A DNA stretch of 64,000 nt from Acestrorhynchus altus (Eukaryota > Chordata > Actinopteri > Characiformes > Acestrorhynchidae). Location: the NCBI GenBank assembly GCA_034509495.1, contig CM067509.1:8406689-8470688 (forward strand), in the 5' to 3' direction. The first letter of the stretch is position 1; the number at the start of each line of letters is the position of its first letter. Shown one piece after another: positions 46,233-60,214 of this stretch. The position numbers were made by a program, and so were the translations under genes. The notes below the pieces were generated by a model. The model ran no database searches and was not told the origin of the DNA. It worked only from the letters and a program-made list of their open reading frames with translations.

Positions 46233-49200
46233 GTATGTAGAATCAAACCAGGAATTCTACAGTCACAAGACTGGTTCCCTAACTACCAGGCTACAGCTGC
46301 CCCAGAAAAAGCACAAAGAACAAGTTCTTGCAGAAAACCCAGACACTCTGCATGTGGACTTTATCCACCTGAAGGGCAAGAAGGAACAGAGTTATAGGTT
46401 CACCTTGGGCAGCACCGTTCTGGAGCACACACTCCAGTATACTTACCTTGGTCTTGCCATCACTGCATCAGATAGCTTGAGCATGGCAGTGAGTGCACTA
46501 AAGGAAAAAGCCTGCCAAGCTCTTTATGCAATCAGGAGGGGTTTCACAATATTGTTATTCCCATCCCAGTCTGGGATAAATTATTCAGTAGTGTGATCCA
46601 GTCCATTGCGCTGTTCAGGACTGAGGTATGGGGTCCACTCAGATAGCACTCTAAATGGAACAAACAGAAGCCCTGCATGCTGATTTCTGTAGAATCACTG
46701 TTAAAATCCAAAAGAAAAATACCAAACACTGCCTGCTGGGCAGACTTACACTGGTGACTATTAACATATAGATAATACCCTAAATTTCTCAATGCAGTTT
46801 AAAACATTAGAGAGCCAAGCACTGTCCCCTCAATCAGCCGGTACTGAAACAGGTCCTAATACACACCACAGCACTGACCAACAAGCCCATCTAAACAGGT
46901 ATCTAGAACAGGTATCTAGAACACTGAAAGAACCAGATCCAGACTCATAGTAAGCTAGAATGCATTTGTTTAATAAAAAAGAGAGTACAGACTTGAATCT
47001 CCTGACCATCAGAGATTCACAGCAGAGACTGACCAAATACCTGCTCAGTGACCACAGTCTGCAATGTTGGAGCTCAGTCAGAGTGACGACTGGGTTCCTT
47101 TATGGGTGACTGATGCCACTGTACTCATTGGGACCTTCAATGCAGCAGAATTTTTCTGTAACCTTCCCCAGAACTGTCTTAATACAATCCTGTCTCTGAG
47201 GCCTACAGATAATTCATTAGATTTCATGGCTTGGTTTGTGCTCTGTCATGCACTGTCTACTATAGGACCTCATATAAACAGGCGTGTGCCTTTCCAAATC
47301 ATGTCCAATCAAATGTACCTCAGGTGTCCAATCAAGCTGTGTAGAAACATCTGAAGGATGATCAGTGGAAACAAGATGCACTTGAGCTCAATGTTTGTCA
47401 TGGCAAAGGATGTGAATACTTATGTACATATTATATTTTTGAATTTTGAATTTTGTCATCATGGGGTATTGTGTGTCAAATTCTGACAAAAAATGAATGC
47501 AATCCATAATAAGGCTGCAAAAAGGGAAGCATTGTGAATACTTTCTGGATGCACTATAATTATGTATGTAAAGTATGTTCTTATTTTTATATTTTTATTG
47601 TAAATTTGTAAAATTGTAAATTTAAAATCTTAAAATCTATCTTATTGATTTTTTATTCAGTGCTATTGTTGTAATGATTTGGCAAGATTGTACTCATTAG
47701 TCATGCCAGTAAATCTATTTTGAATGTATAGATATACAGTATTTATATTATAGTACATTCATTTTTAGGACCACATGTTCATACTAAATGTTTATACAAA
47801 ATTACCCACCTATTATTTCTTTCAGCCCACTTTAAAATCAGCCCTGGTCCTTATCAAAGTTTTCTTTCTCATCCTAAGGATTTTTTTCTTGTCATTATCT
47901 TGCTCACTAAGTGCATAGAGACAATATCTCTTAAATATGCTTTTTGATAAAGCTTGTTCTTAAAATCACTAGTTTAAATCACTTTTTACCAGTGAGGTTA
48001 TGACATTTGATTATATCAGGCTGGATTTCCAATGCAGCTGAAATAAAAGCACAAAGTAAAATGTTGATTCAACTACTATAAATATAGTATTAAACACAGC
48101 AACCCCAATTGGGATTTCAGATTGAAGTCTTGCAATTTATCAGTTTACGTCATCACAAATGTTTTTGATTAGCTGCTGGCACTTGGACAAACCCCGTAGG
48201 ATCTTAACAGAGAGAAAAAAATCCATATTGAATCCATTAGCTTCACAATGGAATAATTACAGAGAAGAGTCAGGGTAAAGCTAACAGGCAAAATCAGCAA
48301 ACATGCATGCTCAGTGTGTCTTATCAAGATGATGAAATCATTGTATACAAGCTGAGCTGAAGTTGAGGATGCTATCATCTATCTGATCAACACACCAAAA
48401 TGCACTACAGAATGCCACAGGAGGTACTTTCCCCCTGTAGCCATTAAACCCTATAACTCCTCCCATAAAAATGACCACTACAAACCACTATTTTTTACTT
48501 GTGGAATTGGTTCATTTTACTTATCTGTGCAGTAACTCTGGATGTTCATATTACCATAAACATGGGCTTTTTCATAAGTATTTTAACATGTATATATTTC
48601 CAAAGTGTTAATTCTGTTGAGTCAAAGTGTTTATTTTGCTTATTCTTTTACTACTGTTTGTTATTTTAACTGTTATTGTTTACATTTTTATCATTCTATT
48701 TTTTGATATTTTATATAGATGAGTGCAGCTGTAAGAAATTTGCAATTTCCCTCTGGGATTAATAAAGTGCTTCTCATTCTGATAATCAATTTTTACAGTC
48801 TATACGTTCTCAGAAAAGAGGCATGGTATGTTTTGGATGGTATTCCAAATGTTGAAATCAGCAGTAATCACATATATAGGTGTAGGCCATAGGACACAGG
48901 ACATGCTGTGTAGTACTTAAAGAAAGTGGTGATTATAAGAGTGGATGAGATAGTAAAGACCTAGAGGTCCTCTCCATACCAGATTCAGTGCTGAAGTTGA
49001 CTGGCTCACTGGGGGGGCCTGAACCCAGCTCATTCTTAGGAATCACTGTGAACTCATACCTGAAAAATAAAGGACATTTATTGATGATCAGTTATTGATC
49101 ATGATCAGTTATTCTGTTACATTAAAATCAGTCATTCAAACAGACATTTTTCAGCATGTGAATACCATTTCTCTGGTACCAGATTCTCCACAACTGTGTG

Positions 49201-52200
49201 TGTCTGATTGGTTGTTACAGAATTGGTTGTCACTTCCTCTCCATTTTCACCCTTGGTAGAAGTACTGACCTCATATTCTGTTGAAATCAAGTCAGCAATT
49301 AAAAGAAAAAGTAGCAATAATGAATTAAAATTAAAAGGTGCTTAAAATACTCCAAATGGCAAATGTTGGTAGTATTTAGGGAAAAATAAGTAATCCTAAA
49401 TAAAAGTGACAATGAGCTCTACCACTTAAAAATACTTGGTTGGTTTTTCCCAGATGGGGATTAAACCTAGTCCATGAGTAAACTGCTATGCAAAAGTAGA
49501 CTAAATATGGGTCTAGAAAAACAGTCAACTTTGTGTTCTATTCTTGATTAAAGCTGTGCTAGAATTAATGTGGTATATACACATACACATACCCATCTGG
49601 TATATAAAGAATCATTCAATATAATATTAAAGTATTAGTATATCTCAGAAAATCAGAATATGGTTAAAAGCTCATTCATGATCATAATTTCATTCAAAAA
49701 GTTAATTGTCATATTTCATGGCTTCATATTATGGCTTGTAGTTCAATGAAAACTACAAATATAGAATCTCACATTTGAATAGATTATTAATCACAATATC
49801 AATTTTAAAACAAAATAGCTTGGAATGTATCACTTTAAATGTAATGAAAATAGAATCCCCTCCTTGAACTGCCACCTTACCGTGGTGGAGGGGTTTGAGT
49901 GCCAGAATGATCCGAGGAGCTATGTTGCCCGGGGGTTAAATTTTCACCCCCTGTCAGGGTCTCCCATGGCAAACAGGTCCAAGGTGACGGGCCCGACCAA
50001 GAGCAGTTCGAAAACCCCAATGAAACATCAGAAAAAAGGCCCCGCAACGTCGCCCGGTATGGCGCAACCTGGGCCCCACCCTGGAGCCAGGCCTGGGGTT
50101 GGGGCTCGGGAGCGAGCGCCTGGTGGCCGGGTCTTTGCCCATGGGGCCCGGCCGGGCCCAGCCCGAAGAGGCAACGTGGGCCATTCCTCCTGTGGGCCCA
50201 CCACCCACAGAGGAAACCAATTGGGGTCGGGTGCCCTGTGGATTGGGTGGCGGTCGAGGGCGGGGTCCTCGGCGGCCCGATCCCTGGACACAGCGGCTAG
50301 CTGTTGGGACGTGGAACGTCACCTCGCTGGGGGGGAAGGAGAATGAGCTTGTGCGGGAGGTCGAGAGGTACCAGCTAGAGATAGTCGGGCTCACTTCCAC
50401 GCACAGCTTGGGCTCTGGAACCCAACTCCTTGAGAAGGGTTGGACCCGAACCCGGTGGTGGACACCGGAAGTAAGGGATGCCATCAAGCTGAAGAAGATG
50501 ACCTATCGGGCCATGTTGGCCTCTGGGTCTTCCGACGCAGCCGACAGGTACCGAGAGGCTAAGCGTGCTGCTGCTAGGGCGGTCAAGGAGGCAAAAACCA
50601 GGAGCTGGGAGGAGTTCGGGGAGGCCCTGGAGAAGGACTATCGGTTGGCCCCGAAGCGATTCTGGCAAACCATCCGGCGCCTCAGAAGGGGGAAGCAGTA
50701 CCCTGCCGACACTGTTTACAGTGCGGGCGGGGAGCTGCTGACCTCGACCGGGGATATCGTTGGGCGGTGGAAGGAATACTTCGAGGATCTTCTTAACCCC
50801 ACCATCACGTCTTCTAATGTAGAAGGTGAGGCTGAGGACTCTGAGGAGGACTCGCCCATCACCCGGGCTGAAGTCACTGAGGTGGTCTGTAAGCTCCTCA
50901 GTGGTGGGGCTCCGGGGGTGGATGAGATCCACCCAGAGTATCTCAAGTCTCTAGATGCTGTTGGGCTGTCCTGGCTGACGCGCCTCTGCAGCATCGCGTG
51001 GCGGACGGGGACAGTGCCCCTGGAGTGGCAAACCGGGGTGGTGGTTCCCCTGTTTAAAAAGGGGGACCGGAGAGTGTGTTCCAACTATAGGGGGATCACT
51101 CTTCTCAGCCTCCCCGGGAAAGTCTACGCCAGGGTACTTGAGAGACGAATTCGGCCGTTAGTCGTACCTCGGATTCAGGAGGAACAATGCGGTTTTCGTC
51201 CTGGCCGCGGAACACTGGACCAGCTCTATACCCTCCGGAGGGTGCTCGAGGGTTCATGGGAGTTTGCCCAACCAGTCCACATGTGTTTTGTGGATTTGGA
51301 GAAGGCATTCGACCGTGTCCCTAGGGGTATTCTGTGGGGGGTGCTCCGGGAATATGCGGTCCGGGGCCCTCTGTTAAGGGCTGTCAGGTCCTTGTACGAC
51401 TGGAGCAGGAGCCTGGTGCGCATTGCCGGCAGTAAATCGGGCCTGTTCCCGGTGCATGTTGGACTCCGGCAGGGCTGCCCTTTGTCACCGGTTCTGTTCA
51501 TAACCTTTATGGACAGAATTTCTAGGCGCAGCCAGGGGCCGGAGGGGGTCCAGTTTGGGAACCACAGGATATCATCTCTGCTTTTTGCGGATGATGTCCT
51601 GATGGCTTCTTCAGGCCAGGACCTTCAGCAGGCACTGGAGCGGTTCGTAGCTGAGTGTGAAGCGGCTGGGATGCGAATCAGCACCATGAGGCCATGGTTC
51701 TCGACCGGAAAAGGGTGGCTTGCCCTCTCCAGATTGGTGGAGTTGTCCTGCCCCAAGTGGAGGAGTTCAAGTATCTCGGGGATCTCAGGGTGAGAGGGAG
51801 CGTGAGATTGACAGACGGATCAGTGCTGCCGCCGCAGTCATGCGGTCGGTGTACCGGTCCGTTGTGGTGAAGAAGGAGCTGAGCTGAAAGGCGAAGCTCT
51901 CGATTTACTGGTCAATCTACGTTCCCACCCTCACCTATGGCCATGAACTGTGGGTAATGACAGAAAGGACAAGATCGCGGATACAAGCGGCCGAAATGAG
52001 TTTCCTCCGCAGGGTGGCCGGGCGCTCCCTTAGAGATAGGGTGAGATCCTCGGCTACCCGGGAGGAGCTCGGAGTAGAGCCACTGCTCCTCTACATCGAG
52101 AGGAACCAGTTGAGGTGGCTCGGGCATCTGTTTCGGATGCCCCCTGGGCATCTCCCTGGGGGGGTGTTCCAGGCACGTCCTACCGGGAGGAGACCGCGGG

Positions 52201-55200
52201 GTAGACCCAGGACACGCTGGAGGGACTATGTCTCTCGGCTGGCCTGGGAACGCCTCAGGGTCCTTCCTGGGGAGCTGGCTGAGGTGTCGGGGAGAGGGAA
52301 GTCTGGGCTTCCCTGCTTAGACTGCTGCCCCCGCGACACGGCCCCGGTTAAGCGGAAGAAGATGGATGGATGGATGGATGGATGAAAATAGAATATAATT
52401 TTTGAGTTAAAGTATCAGTATCAAACTTACCTGTTGTTTCATTATCTGTTTTATCCCAGTCAATAATTACAAAAGAGGGGCATCCTTCCACGGTGAACAC
52501 AGTGAGGTTAGAAGGAGCAGTCTTGGGTGGGCCAATAATATTTATGTTCATTCTCTCTTCTTCAGGGAAGAAGCTGAGGGAGTGAGTGACAGAACAAGGC
52601 TCCTCTGGACGCTTGTCTGTCTTATATATTACATGAGGGGCTAGAAGGAACACCATTCAGATTTAGTCAGTTTGTTACACATCGTATTACATTCACACAA
52701 ATTATACCCTGATCAGCTATAACAGTATGACCACCTCCTTATTTCTACACTTGCTGTCCAGTTTTGCAGCTCCACTGAACATACAGGAGCACTTTGTAGT
52801 TGCATAACTGCAGACTATAGTCCATATGTTTCTCTGCATACTTTGAGAATGACCCACCACTCACATAATACCTGCACTATGGTGGTCCTGTGGGATTCTG
52901 ACCATTAAAGAACAAAGAAAAAAGGTATGCAGAGAAAGAAATGGACTATAGTCTGTAATTATACAACCACAAAGTGCTCCTGCATGGTAAGAGGAGCCGA
53001 TTAAAAGAACAGTTAATATAGAAACATGGAGGTGTTCATAATGTTATGGTTGGTCAGTGTAATCCAATAAGTCATATGGGACATGATTGCAACATGTTAG
53101 ACTAGGATTGGTTAATTTGGTTTGCAGTGGAAATGGCAAAATGACTAACTTTAGTGACTTGGTATGATACATGGGATAATACCTGTCAGATATGCAAAAA
53201 TATGCTTTGTTTGCAAGGTGTAACAAAAAAGAAGGCACATCTTCATTGGAATAAGAGGTTCAAACCTAAGGAGTTGAAAAATCTGCCTAGTGCACTATAT
53301 CCAGGTTACTTTCTGTCATGGACAGATCACAGTTTGGCAGAAGCAACAGAGTCCATGGAGTCATTTGGTTTGGTGTGGACAGTGAAGGCCAGTGGTGGCA
53401 ATATGATGTAATTAGAGAGTTGCAGCTACTTATGGTGAATCTAAAAAATGTTGTGAAGCAAGTCCATTGTGAAAGGTTATGATGTAATCAGATTTACTCA
53501 GTCACCGATGAACCAAAACCTTATCTCCAAAACAGTAATTTTTCAAGAGAAGGACAAAAGCTTTGTAATTATTGGTCAAAGGCAATGTAAGAATAATTTT
53601 ATTATGGACCATTACTACAGGTCCCTTCATTATGACATTATTACACAATGTAAAGGTCAGCTGTTGTTTTTAAACTATTTATAAAAATTGAAACCATGGT
53701 TTTGTTCCACCAGTGACAACATTTTAATATGGGAATATTTTAAATATTTAATACTTTAATTTAATTCAGTGTCTGAATATAATATTTGGTGGTTCTTATG
53801 TTAATTTCCAAATTGTCCCAAGAAACATGGTGTCATAGTCTGCAGTTATGGAACAAGAACTGGGTATTTTAGGCCTTTGGGATCTGGTTGAAAAATGAGT
53901 TTGAAGAGTTTACTTGATCAAAGTCCAATACTTGACTGTTGACACCAGTAACATATGCAAAAAGAATCATTGTTTCTAAAATGCCTCCATAAAGAACTTT
54001 GTTTCATTTTCAGTTAAAAACATTTGCTCTGTCAAATGTAACCATTTACAGAATGACTAAATCTTTCTGGGACATTCCATAACAATATGAATAATGACTT
54101 TAGGGAGAATGTAGTTTTTATGTCATGTGGCAAAAAATTTCAGTTTAAAATAGTTCAACTATTTGAAAATGTAAATATTTAGTATTCCTACAATTCAATT
54201 TCTGCAAGCAGTATTGGAAACTAAATCTTCAAAATGACCACAACTAAGAGCAATTTTGTAGATCTTTTATACTATACTGTCTTAATTATAATAAGAATTA
54301 TTTCAGAATTTATTGAAACTATTTGCCAAAAAGATCTATCATATCTGCTAGAATAGAAAATATATGAGGTCTTTATGGCTTAATGTTTATTTGACAAAGA
54401 AACATAAACAGAAAACCTGCAAGTTTGCAGTTGGCAGTTTTGTCATTCTGTAAGTAGTCGGTATTATTAGTATTTAAGACATACATGAACTAGAAAACAG
54501 GCTTAGTGCCTCAGGGGGCTGGAATAAAAATAAAGCATGGGCCGGTTGCACCAGGCCTAACATCAGAACTTCTACTCTTAGTTCTTTAAGCTATACTAAT
54601 ACTTTTAAATAAATCAATGGTAGTCAGTCTTGCCTACAAAGCGTTTCTTTCCCGTTGCGTCCACAGCTGAGGCAGGAACCGAACTGAACACAGAAGAGTT
54701 GTCATCTGAGCCAAAAAAGCTGCCTGAATAATGTACGTAAGCAAGAAGAGAAAAGAAAAGTCTGTAAAATTTAATTTATGATATTTTTCATTTAAAGTTA
54801 TGTTTTAAATCATGTATGTTCCTGGTAAGTACAGTTCTGCTTTTTACCAACAGACAGCACACACATTTACATACATACACGCTCACAGTCTCTAACTCAT
54901 TACTAGTCTCACAGTACTTTTTATTTCATACCATTAAAAGCAATAAAGGGTGTAGTTATTGGTGTTGGCTTTTCATAGACTGAATTTTCTGGGGCCGGAG
55001 TAGGTTGGGGCTTCAGAATTGGCAGGGAATCCACTTGCTTCAGATCAGTTACTTTATCTGCAGAAAAATATTTTGTTGTTAAAAAATTAAGTTTAGATTC
55101 AAGTTCAGGCTTATAATCAACTTGTGCCTGGATTCCTCTGCCCTCTAGTGTTTTCAACTCACTTTTCTGTGTCACCTTTTCCACTTGGTTTGGTCTTTTC

Positions 55201-57483
55201 TTGTCAAGAGTTGCCAAGTGTAAATCTGCAGATGATCCTGAAAAAGTGAATTGTCTAGTTAAGAATGTCTGTATTTGCTAAACAGACTGTATGTTATACA
55301 ATGTTTACTGAAGTCTGGACAGCAAATTTGAAGCATCTAAAGATTACAAATTGGAATGCCTCAGCAGTGGCATAGGCAGATATGCACATGAAAAAGTATA
55401 GGATAATGGCATTGGCCCAAAAATCCCATTGCAGTGCATTCCATAGAAAAAACAGCCAGAGTCTGAATGAAGACCACACAATACGACAGTAAGTATAGTG
55501 TGAATAAAAGATGATTGGCAGCAATTAATGTTCTTAAAAGTTCTTAAAGCCATGGCAACTAAATACAGCTGTGTTGCCATTCTAAAGAGAAACTGAAAAA
55601 CACACCAAATGTTAAAACAAACTGGGCAAATGTATTATGTATACTGAAGCTCGTGAAGGAAATATTCTTAAGGCATTGTGTCACCAAATTCAGATGGACT
55701 GAATTAGGTGTGTTGCTATTCTGAGGAAAACGCAAGGCTTCTCTACAGCTCATGAGGTTTTCTGTATGCCACCAGGCCAGTATCCTCACAATCAGTGTAT
55801 TGTGTCTGTTCCAAGAAGAAAGTAGGGCAGAATCCGAGAACTGTTTTAAAGTCCAGGAAAAAAAAACAGGACTAAATTATTATTATGTATGAAAATAAAG
55901 CAATGTACAGTTGTACTTTCTGTGTTTTTCAGTTCAGCAAATACATTGAGGGGATTAATCACTCCAGTAGTACTGCTGTGTGTCTGATCTCCTCATACCA
56001 GTGCAACACACACTAACACATAGTAAGTTTAGTGTCACAGGCAGTGTTAAACCTATTAATTTTACAAATATGTGTACAAAGTGTAGAAACAAGGAGGTAG
56101 TCATACAAATGTCATTTGTCTGTGTATATATAGTACATACACACCCATATACTGGTGAAAGCTTACAACTGGCCACAACCTAAAAATTCAGCACCAGAAC
56201 AAGAAGAGACCTCACAAAATAGACACAATTGGTGCAACATAAAGTAGTAGCTGCATGCATTCATTATAATTGTGAAAAACAGATTTTGTGATGAGCTGAA
56301 AGAAAAGGGTCTGTGTCCCAAATCAACAAAATATATGCAAATATAGTTGCAAGTGAAGTCTGAACACTATATGTATATGTCTTAAGAATGACTTGAATGC
56401 TAACTTGAATGCCCATCTCTGCCTTGAAGAGGCTATTGAGTTTAGTGACTGACACTAAAGGTGGTTCTAGTTTGTACAGCTCCCTGAGCAAACTCTTCCT
56501 TCAGCAGTCCCATTAAAATGCTACATGATGCACAAACATAACACTAATTTCTTAAAAAACACTATGCCAGTTGTAAAGTTTGCGGGTAGCAGCATCATAT
56601 TGTGGGAACATATTGATGACACAAAATACAGAGAAACTTCACCCTTTATCAAAATAGTAAAACCATGCACAAGGTCAAAGCAACATAACAGGGAATGAAC
56701 AAGAAAAAACTTTCCAATAGCCAAATGCACATACAGATCTCAATCCAATCGTGAATTTGTAGAACTGTTTGCACTTCACATGCATCACCCAACCAACCTG
56801 AATGACCGTGAGTTATTAGACCCAGGAAAAATACATAAATAAAGCTATATTTGCCCAAAAGTATGCAAGTAGTTTTTTGTTTCATATTTATTAAAGATCT
56901 GCAATGGAAAAAAGAATTTGGATTTTGGTCACTGATGATCATATTGATTTCCAATAAAAAAATATTTAAAGAATGTTGTCTGTCATAATCTCTTATAATC
57001 CAGAGAACTCTGATGACAAGAGAAAAAGAGAGATGTGTTCATAAAATTATTGAGACTCATTACTAGTGTTCAATATACCAGTATTTTTTCTAGGCTCCTT
57101 GGAAGGTTTAAGCAACATCATCCCTTTGTGCTTCTCACCACTGTGTGCTAAGGGAAAAAGAAAATTTGTTACTGACATTCACTACATTAGTGAAATTTTG
57201 GCCAGAAAGATGATACATGCAGGCATTCACAGCAACTACATGATAAAATATTACCTATAATACAGTATGAATTTAGAATGTTTATACACAACACATGCAG
57301 TTTAGTTTGTAACAGAAATACAACAGCATTGAGCAATCTGAGCTGGGAGTTGAATTCATACTAAATTTCCATTTCATGGTTTCAGCTGTCCTACTTCCTT
57401 CTTACTTCTCATGAGAATGAATCAGCTGTTCTAGAGAAATACCAATAACCTTGAGAATGGGAAACAGACATCTGGCTGTGTCT

Positions 57484-57562
<79 letters not shown>

Positions 57563-60156
57563 GTTTTGTGTTTTTATATAGAAAACATTCTATTAATCAG
57601 TTTGGTTTTGATTTTACTCTGACACCCCCCAAAGGGACTTGCCAGAGCATAGTGTGGCCAACATACACACACATACGAATGCAGATGAAAATACAGCATA
57701 AAGGTTTTCTTACCCTTTGCCTTGTTTGGGGACATGTTTTTAAATAAAGGTGTGACCCTTGTTGTGTTAGGAATAGAGACTGCAGGAGCACGACCTTGTG
57801 GAGTCCCATTTTCTGTCACTGTATGTGCTGAAGGGCAGAAGATTGAACAAGATATCTAGATGTTAGCAATTTCACTATTACTGAAAATGGAAGTAGAACA
57901 AGTGACTAGAATGGAATGAGAAAATGCAAGGAGCTGCTAAAGAGGAGTATGCTGGGTTGTGTGAGAATGTCTAAATGACCTATGGAGACAAAGAAAACAT
58001 TGACACTCACAGAAGGTAATATGCAGCAAAGAATGAGTAGTGAGAACAGAATATTCTGGAAAGGTGGCAGTCATAGAAATACTTAATTTAAGTAGTAATA
58101 TTGCTAATTAGTTATAACTGTAGGGAAAGTTAGTATTATGAAATGGTGCCAACAGATGCATATCATGCACTGACTGATAGTTGCATTTGGCAGCAGTTCA
58201 TTTTCAGCTTTATTATATGATGTGAAATCATTCAAGTACATGAATGTGTGAGAGACAGCAGTTATAGAACCAATAGAACCAATAAAGTTGGAGGCTCAAA
58301 ACCAACTAACAACATTACCCTGTTTTTTATTCTTCACCTCCTTGAGAATCTTTAGAAGAGGTTGTCCATCCTGTGATTGGCTTGGAGCTGTGCAACAGAG
58401 AGAAGGTGTCTTATATGAAAATGTTTTAACAAAGTGAAAAACGTCCTAGCTGTGCTGCTTTATTACAGTAGTTTTTTTTATTCCAAACATTTCTTAAAAA
58501 TGATATCATGGCTGATTACTTGGCTACTTGGCTACTATAGCTCTGTAAATTCAGGAGCTCTTGAATGAATTAGCATATAAATAAATAAGCAATGGGAAAA
58601 TTTACCCACTTGGCTTCCTGGAAGGTTCATGTTGACTGTGCCTGCCTGCTTTTCTGACCAAGGCGTGTTTTGGTCACCATTAGATTTTTTTGTTGGTGTC
58701 AACATGTTGATGGAGTTAAACATATGCGCATGTATGTCAGTACTTTGTGGACTATTAATGACTTGTGGTTTACTCTTTGGGCTGCTTTCAGTTTTATTAT
58801 ATTGCCATTGTGTAATGTTGTAATGAGGTATGATGGAGTTTGTTGGTTGATGAAATTGGGTTGGTACAGCTTGGTATTGAAATTTATTTGAAATTTGGGG
58901 CTGTATCTTAGGCTTTGTTACAATTTCAGTGGTACTTGATGCATGATGATGACTTTTCTTTATAAGACTTGGTATATTACTGGTGTCAGAAAATGGATAT
59001 TGAGAGATTGTAGGCTGTGACACTATGCTTTTTTGTGTGCCTGCTTTGGATGTTGGCAGAGTCAGTGTAGTGAAGGAAATGCCCTTGGTTATTGTTGTAG
59101 GAAAGGGTTTAGTGCTTAAAGTCTCTTCATACTGTCTTGTGCTAAATTGGTAGGAAATGTTGGATTTATATGTGGATTTTGGGTTGATTAATTTTGATTG
59201 ATGTTTGGTTATATATAGGTTTTGTTGAGGTGTAGTCAGTTGTTGAATTATGCTGGGTTGTTTCTTGATTGTCCAGAGCTGAGGAAGTATTGTTAGGGTT
59301 TGTTCATTGAAGGGTTTGGGATGCGATGTGATTGGTTGTTGGATTGTACTGGTTAGGGGTTGAGATGTGCTAGATTTTTGGTGGGATTTTCTGGGTTGGC
59401 TTGTGCATGGCATTTGGACTTTTGTTTTGGGTTTTGTAATGGGCTCATTTTTCATAAAGTTTTCATAGATTGTGATATTCTGGGTTTGGGTTGTCATAGT
59501 TGGGGTTGTCATGGGTTGAGTTGGTGAAGGCTGGAGTTGGGTTGTTCTGGGTTGGTGTTGGAATTTGGTGATGTGAGATTGGGTTGTTTTGGGTTTCAGT
59601 TGGGTTATGATGAGTTGAGGTTGGGTTGTTATAGTGTGGGATTTGAAAATGATAGATTGTGGTTTAGCTGTGCTCAGTTTTTGTTGGGTTGTTCTGGGAT
59701 GTGTGGAGATGTGATTTTGTGTAGTTGTTTTGGTTTTTGATTGGGTTGGTCTAACCCAGAAGTGAACTGTACTGAAGTTTTGCTTGGTGGTGCTAGATTG
59801 AGACTGGGTTGTGCTTGTTTGGGGCTGATTTTTGGTGGAATCGGGTTGACCTGTGATTTCAGTTGTGCTGATCAGAGTTTCTGTTGTGGCTACTTGGGTG
59901 TTGGTACTGATTGGTTGGGTTTCAGTTGTGCCTGTTGTGTATTGGGTTTCATGTTTTTGTTGGTGGGTATTGAAGGAAATAGGTGATATGGTAGATTGTT
60001 GGGGCAGAAAAGTGTCTGAGGTGCTTGATATGGATTGACTAAATGGTGTATTAATGAAGGTAGCAGTCTTGGTCAAGAACAGTGGATCCTCAGATGGAGA
60101 AGAAGTTATGTCATCACTTCCTGTTCCTGTTCAGAGAAGAAATGATAGAGTGAGTG

Positions 60157-60214
<58 letters not shown>

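Noticed and set aside
41295..46312. Possible tRNA genes near 41300 and 46250
   Set aside because: A- and B-box-like strings are present but the acceptor stem and a full cloverleaf are missing. They fit SINE heads.
46135..46596. 153-codon frame starting with Val-Cys and Arg-Glu repeats
   Set aside because: A microsatellite frame that happens to run into a decayed LINE. Not one gene.
49954..51501. Several long minus-strand frames across the GC-rich segment
   Set aside because: They are shadows of the Rex3 polyprotein on the other strand. Their residues match no known family.
59537..60038. Plus-strand frames rich in Gly, Cys and Leu opposite the giant abi3bp exon
   Set aside because: The minus strand has splice sites and continuous phase with other abi3bp exons. 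The plus frames are complements of Thr/Gln/Pro codons.
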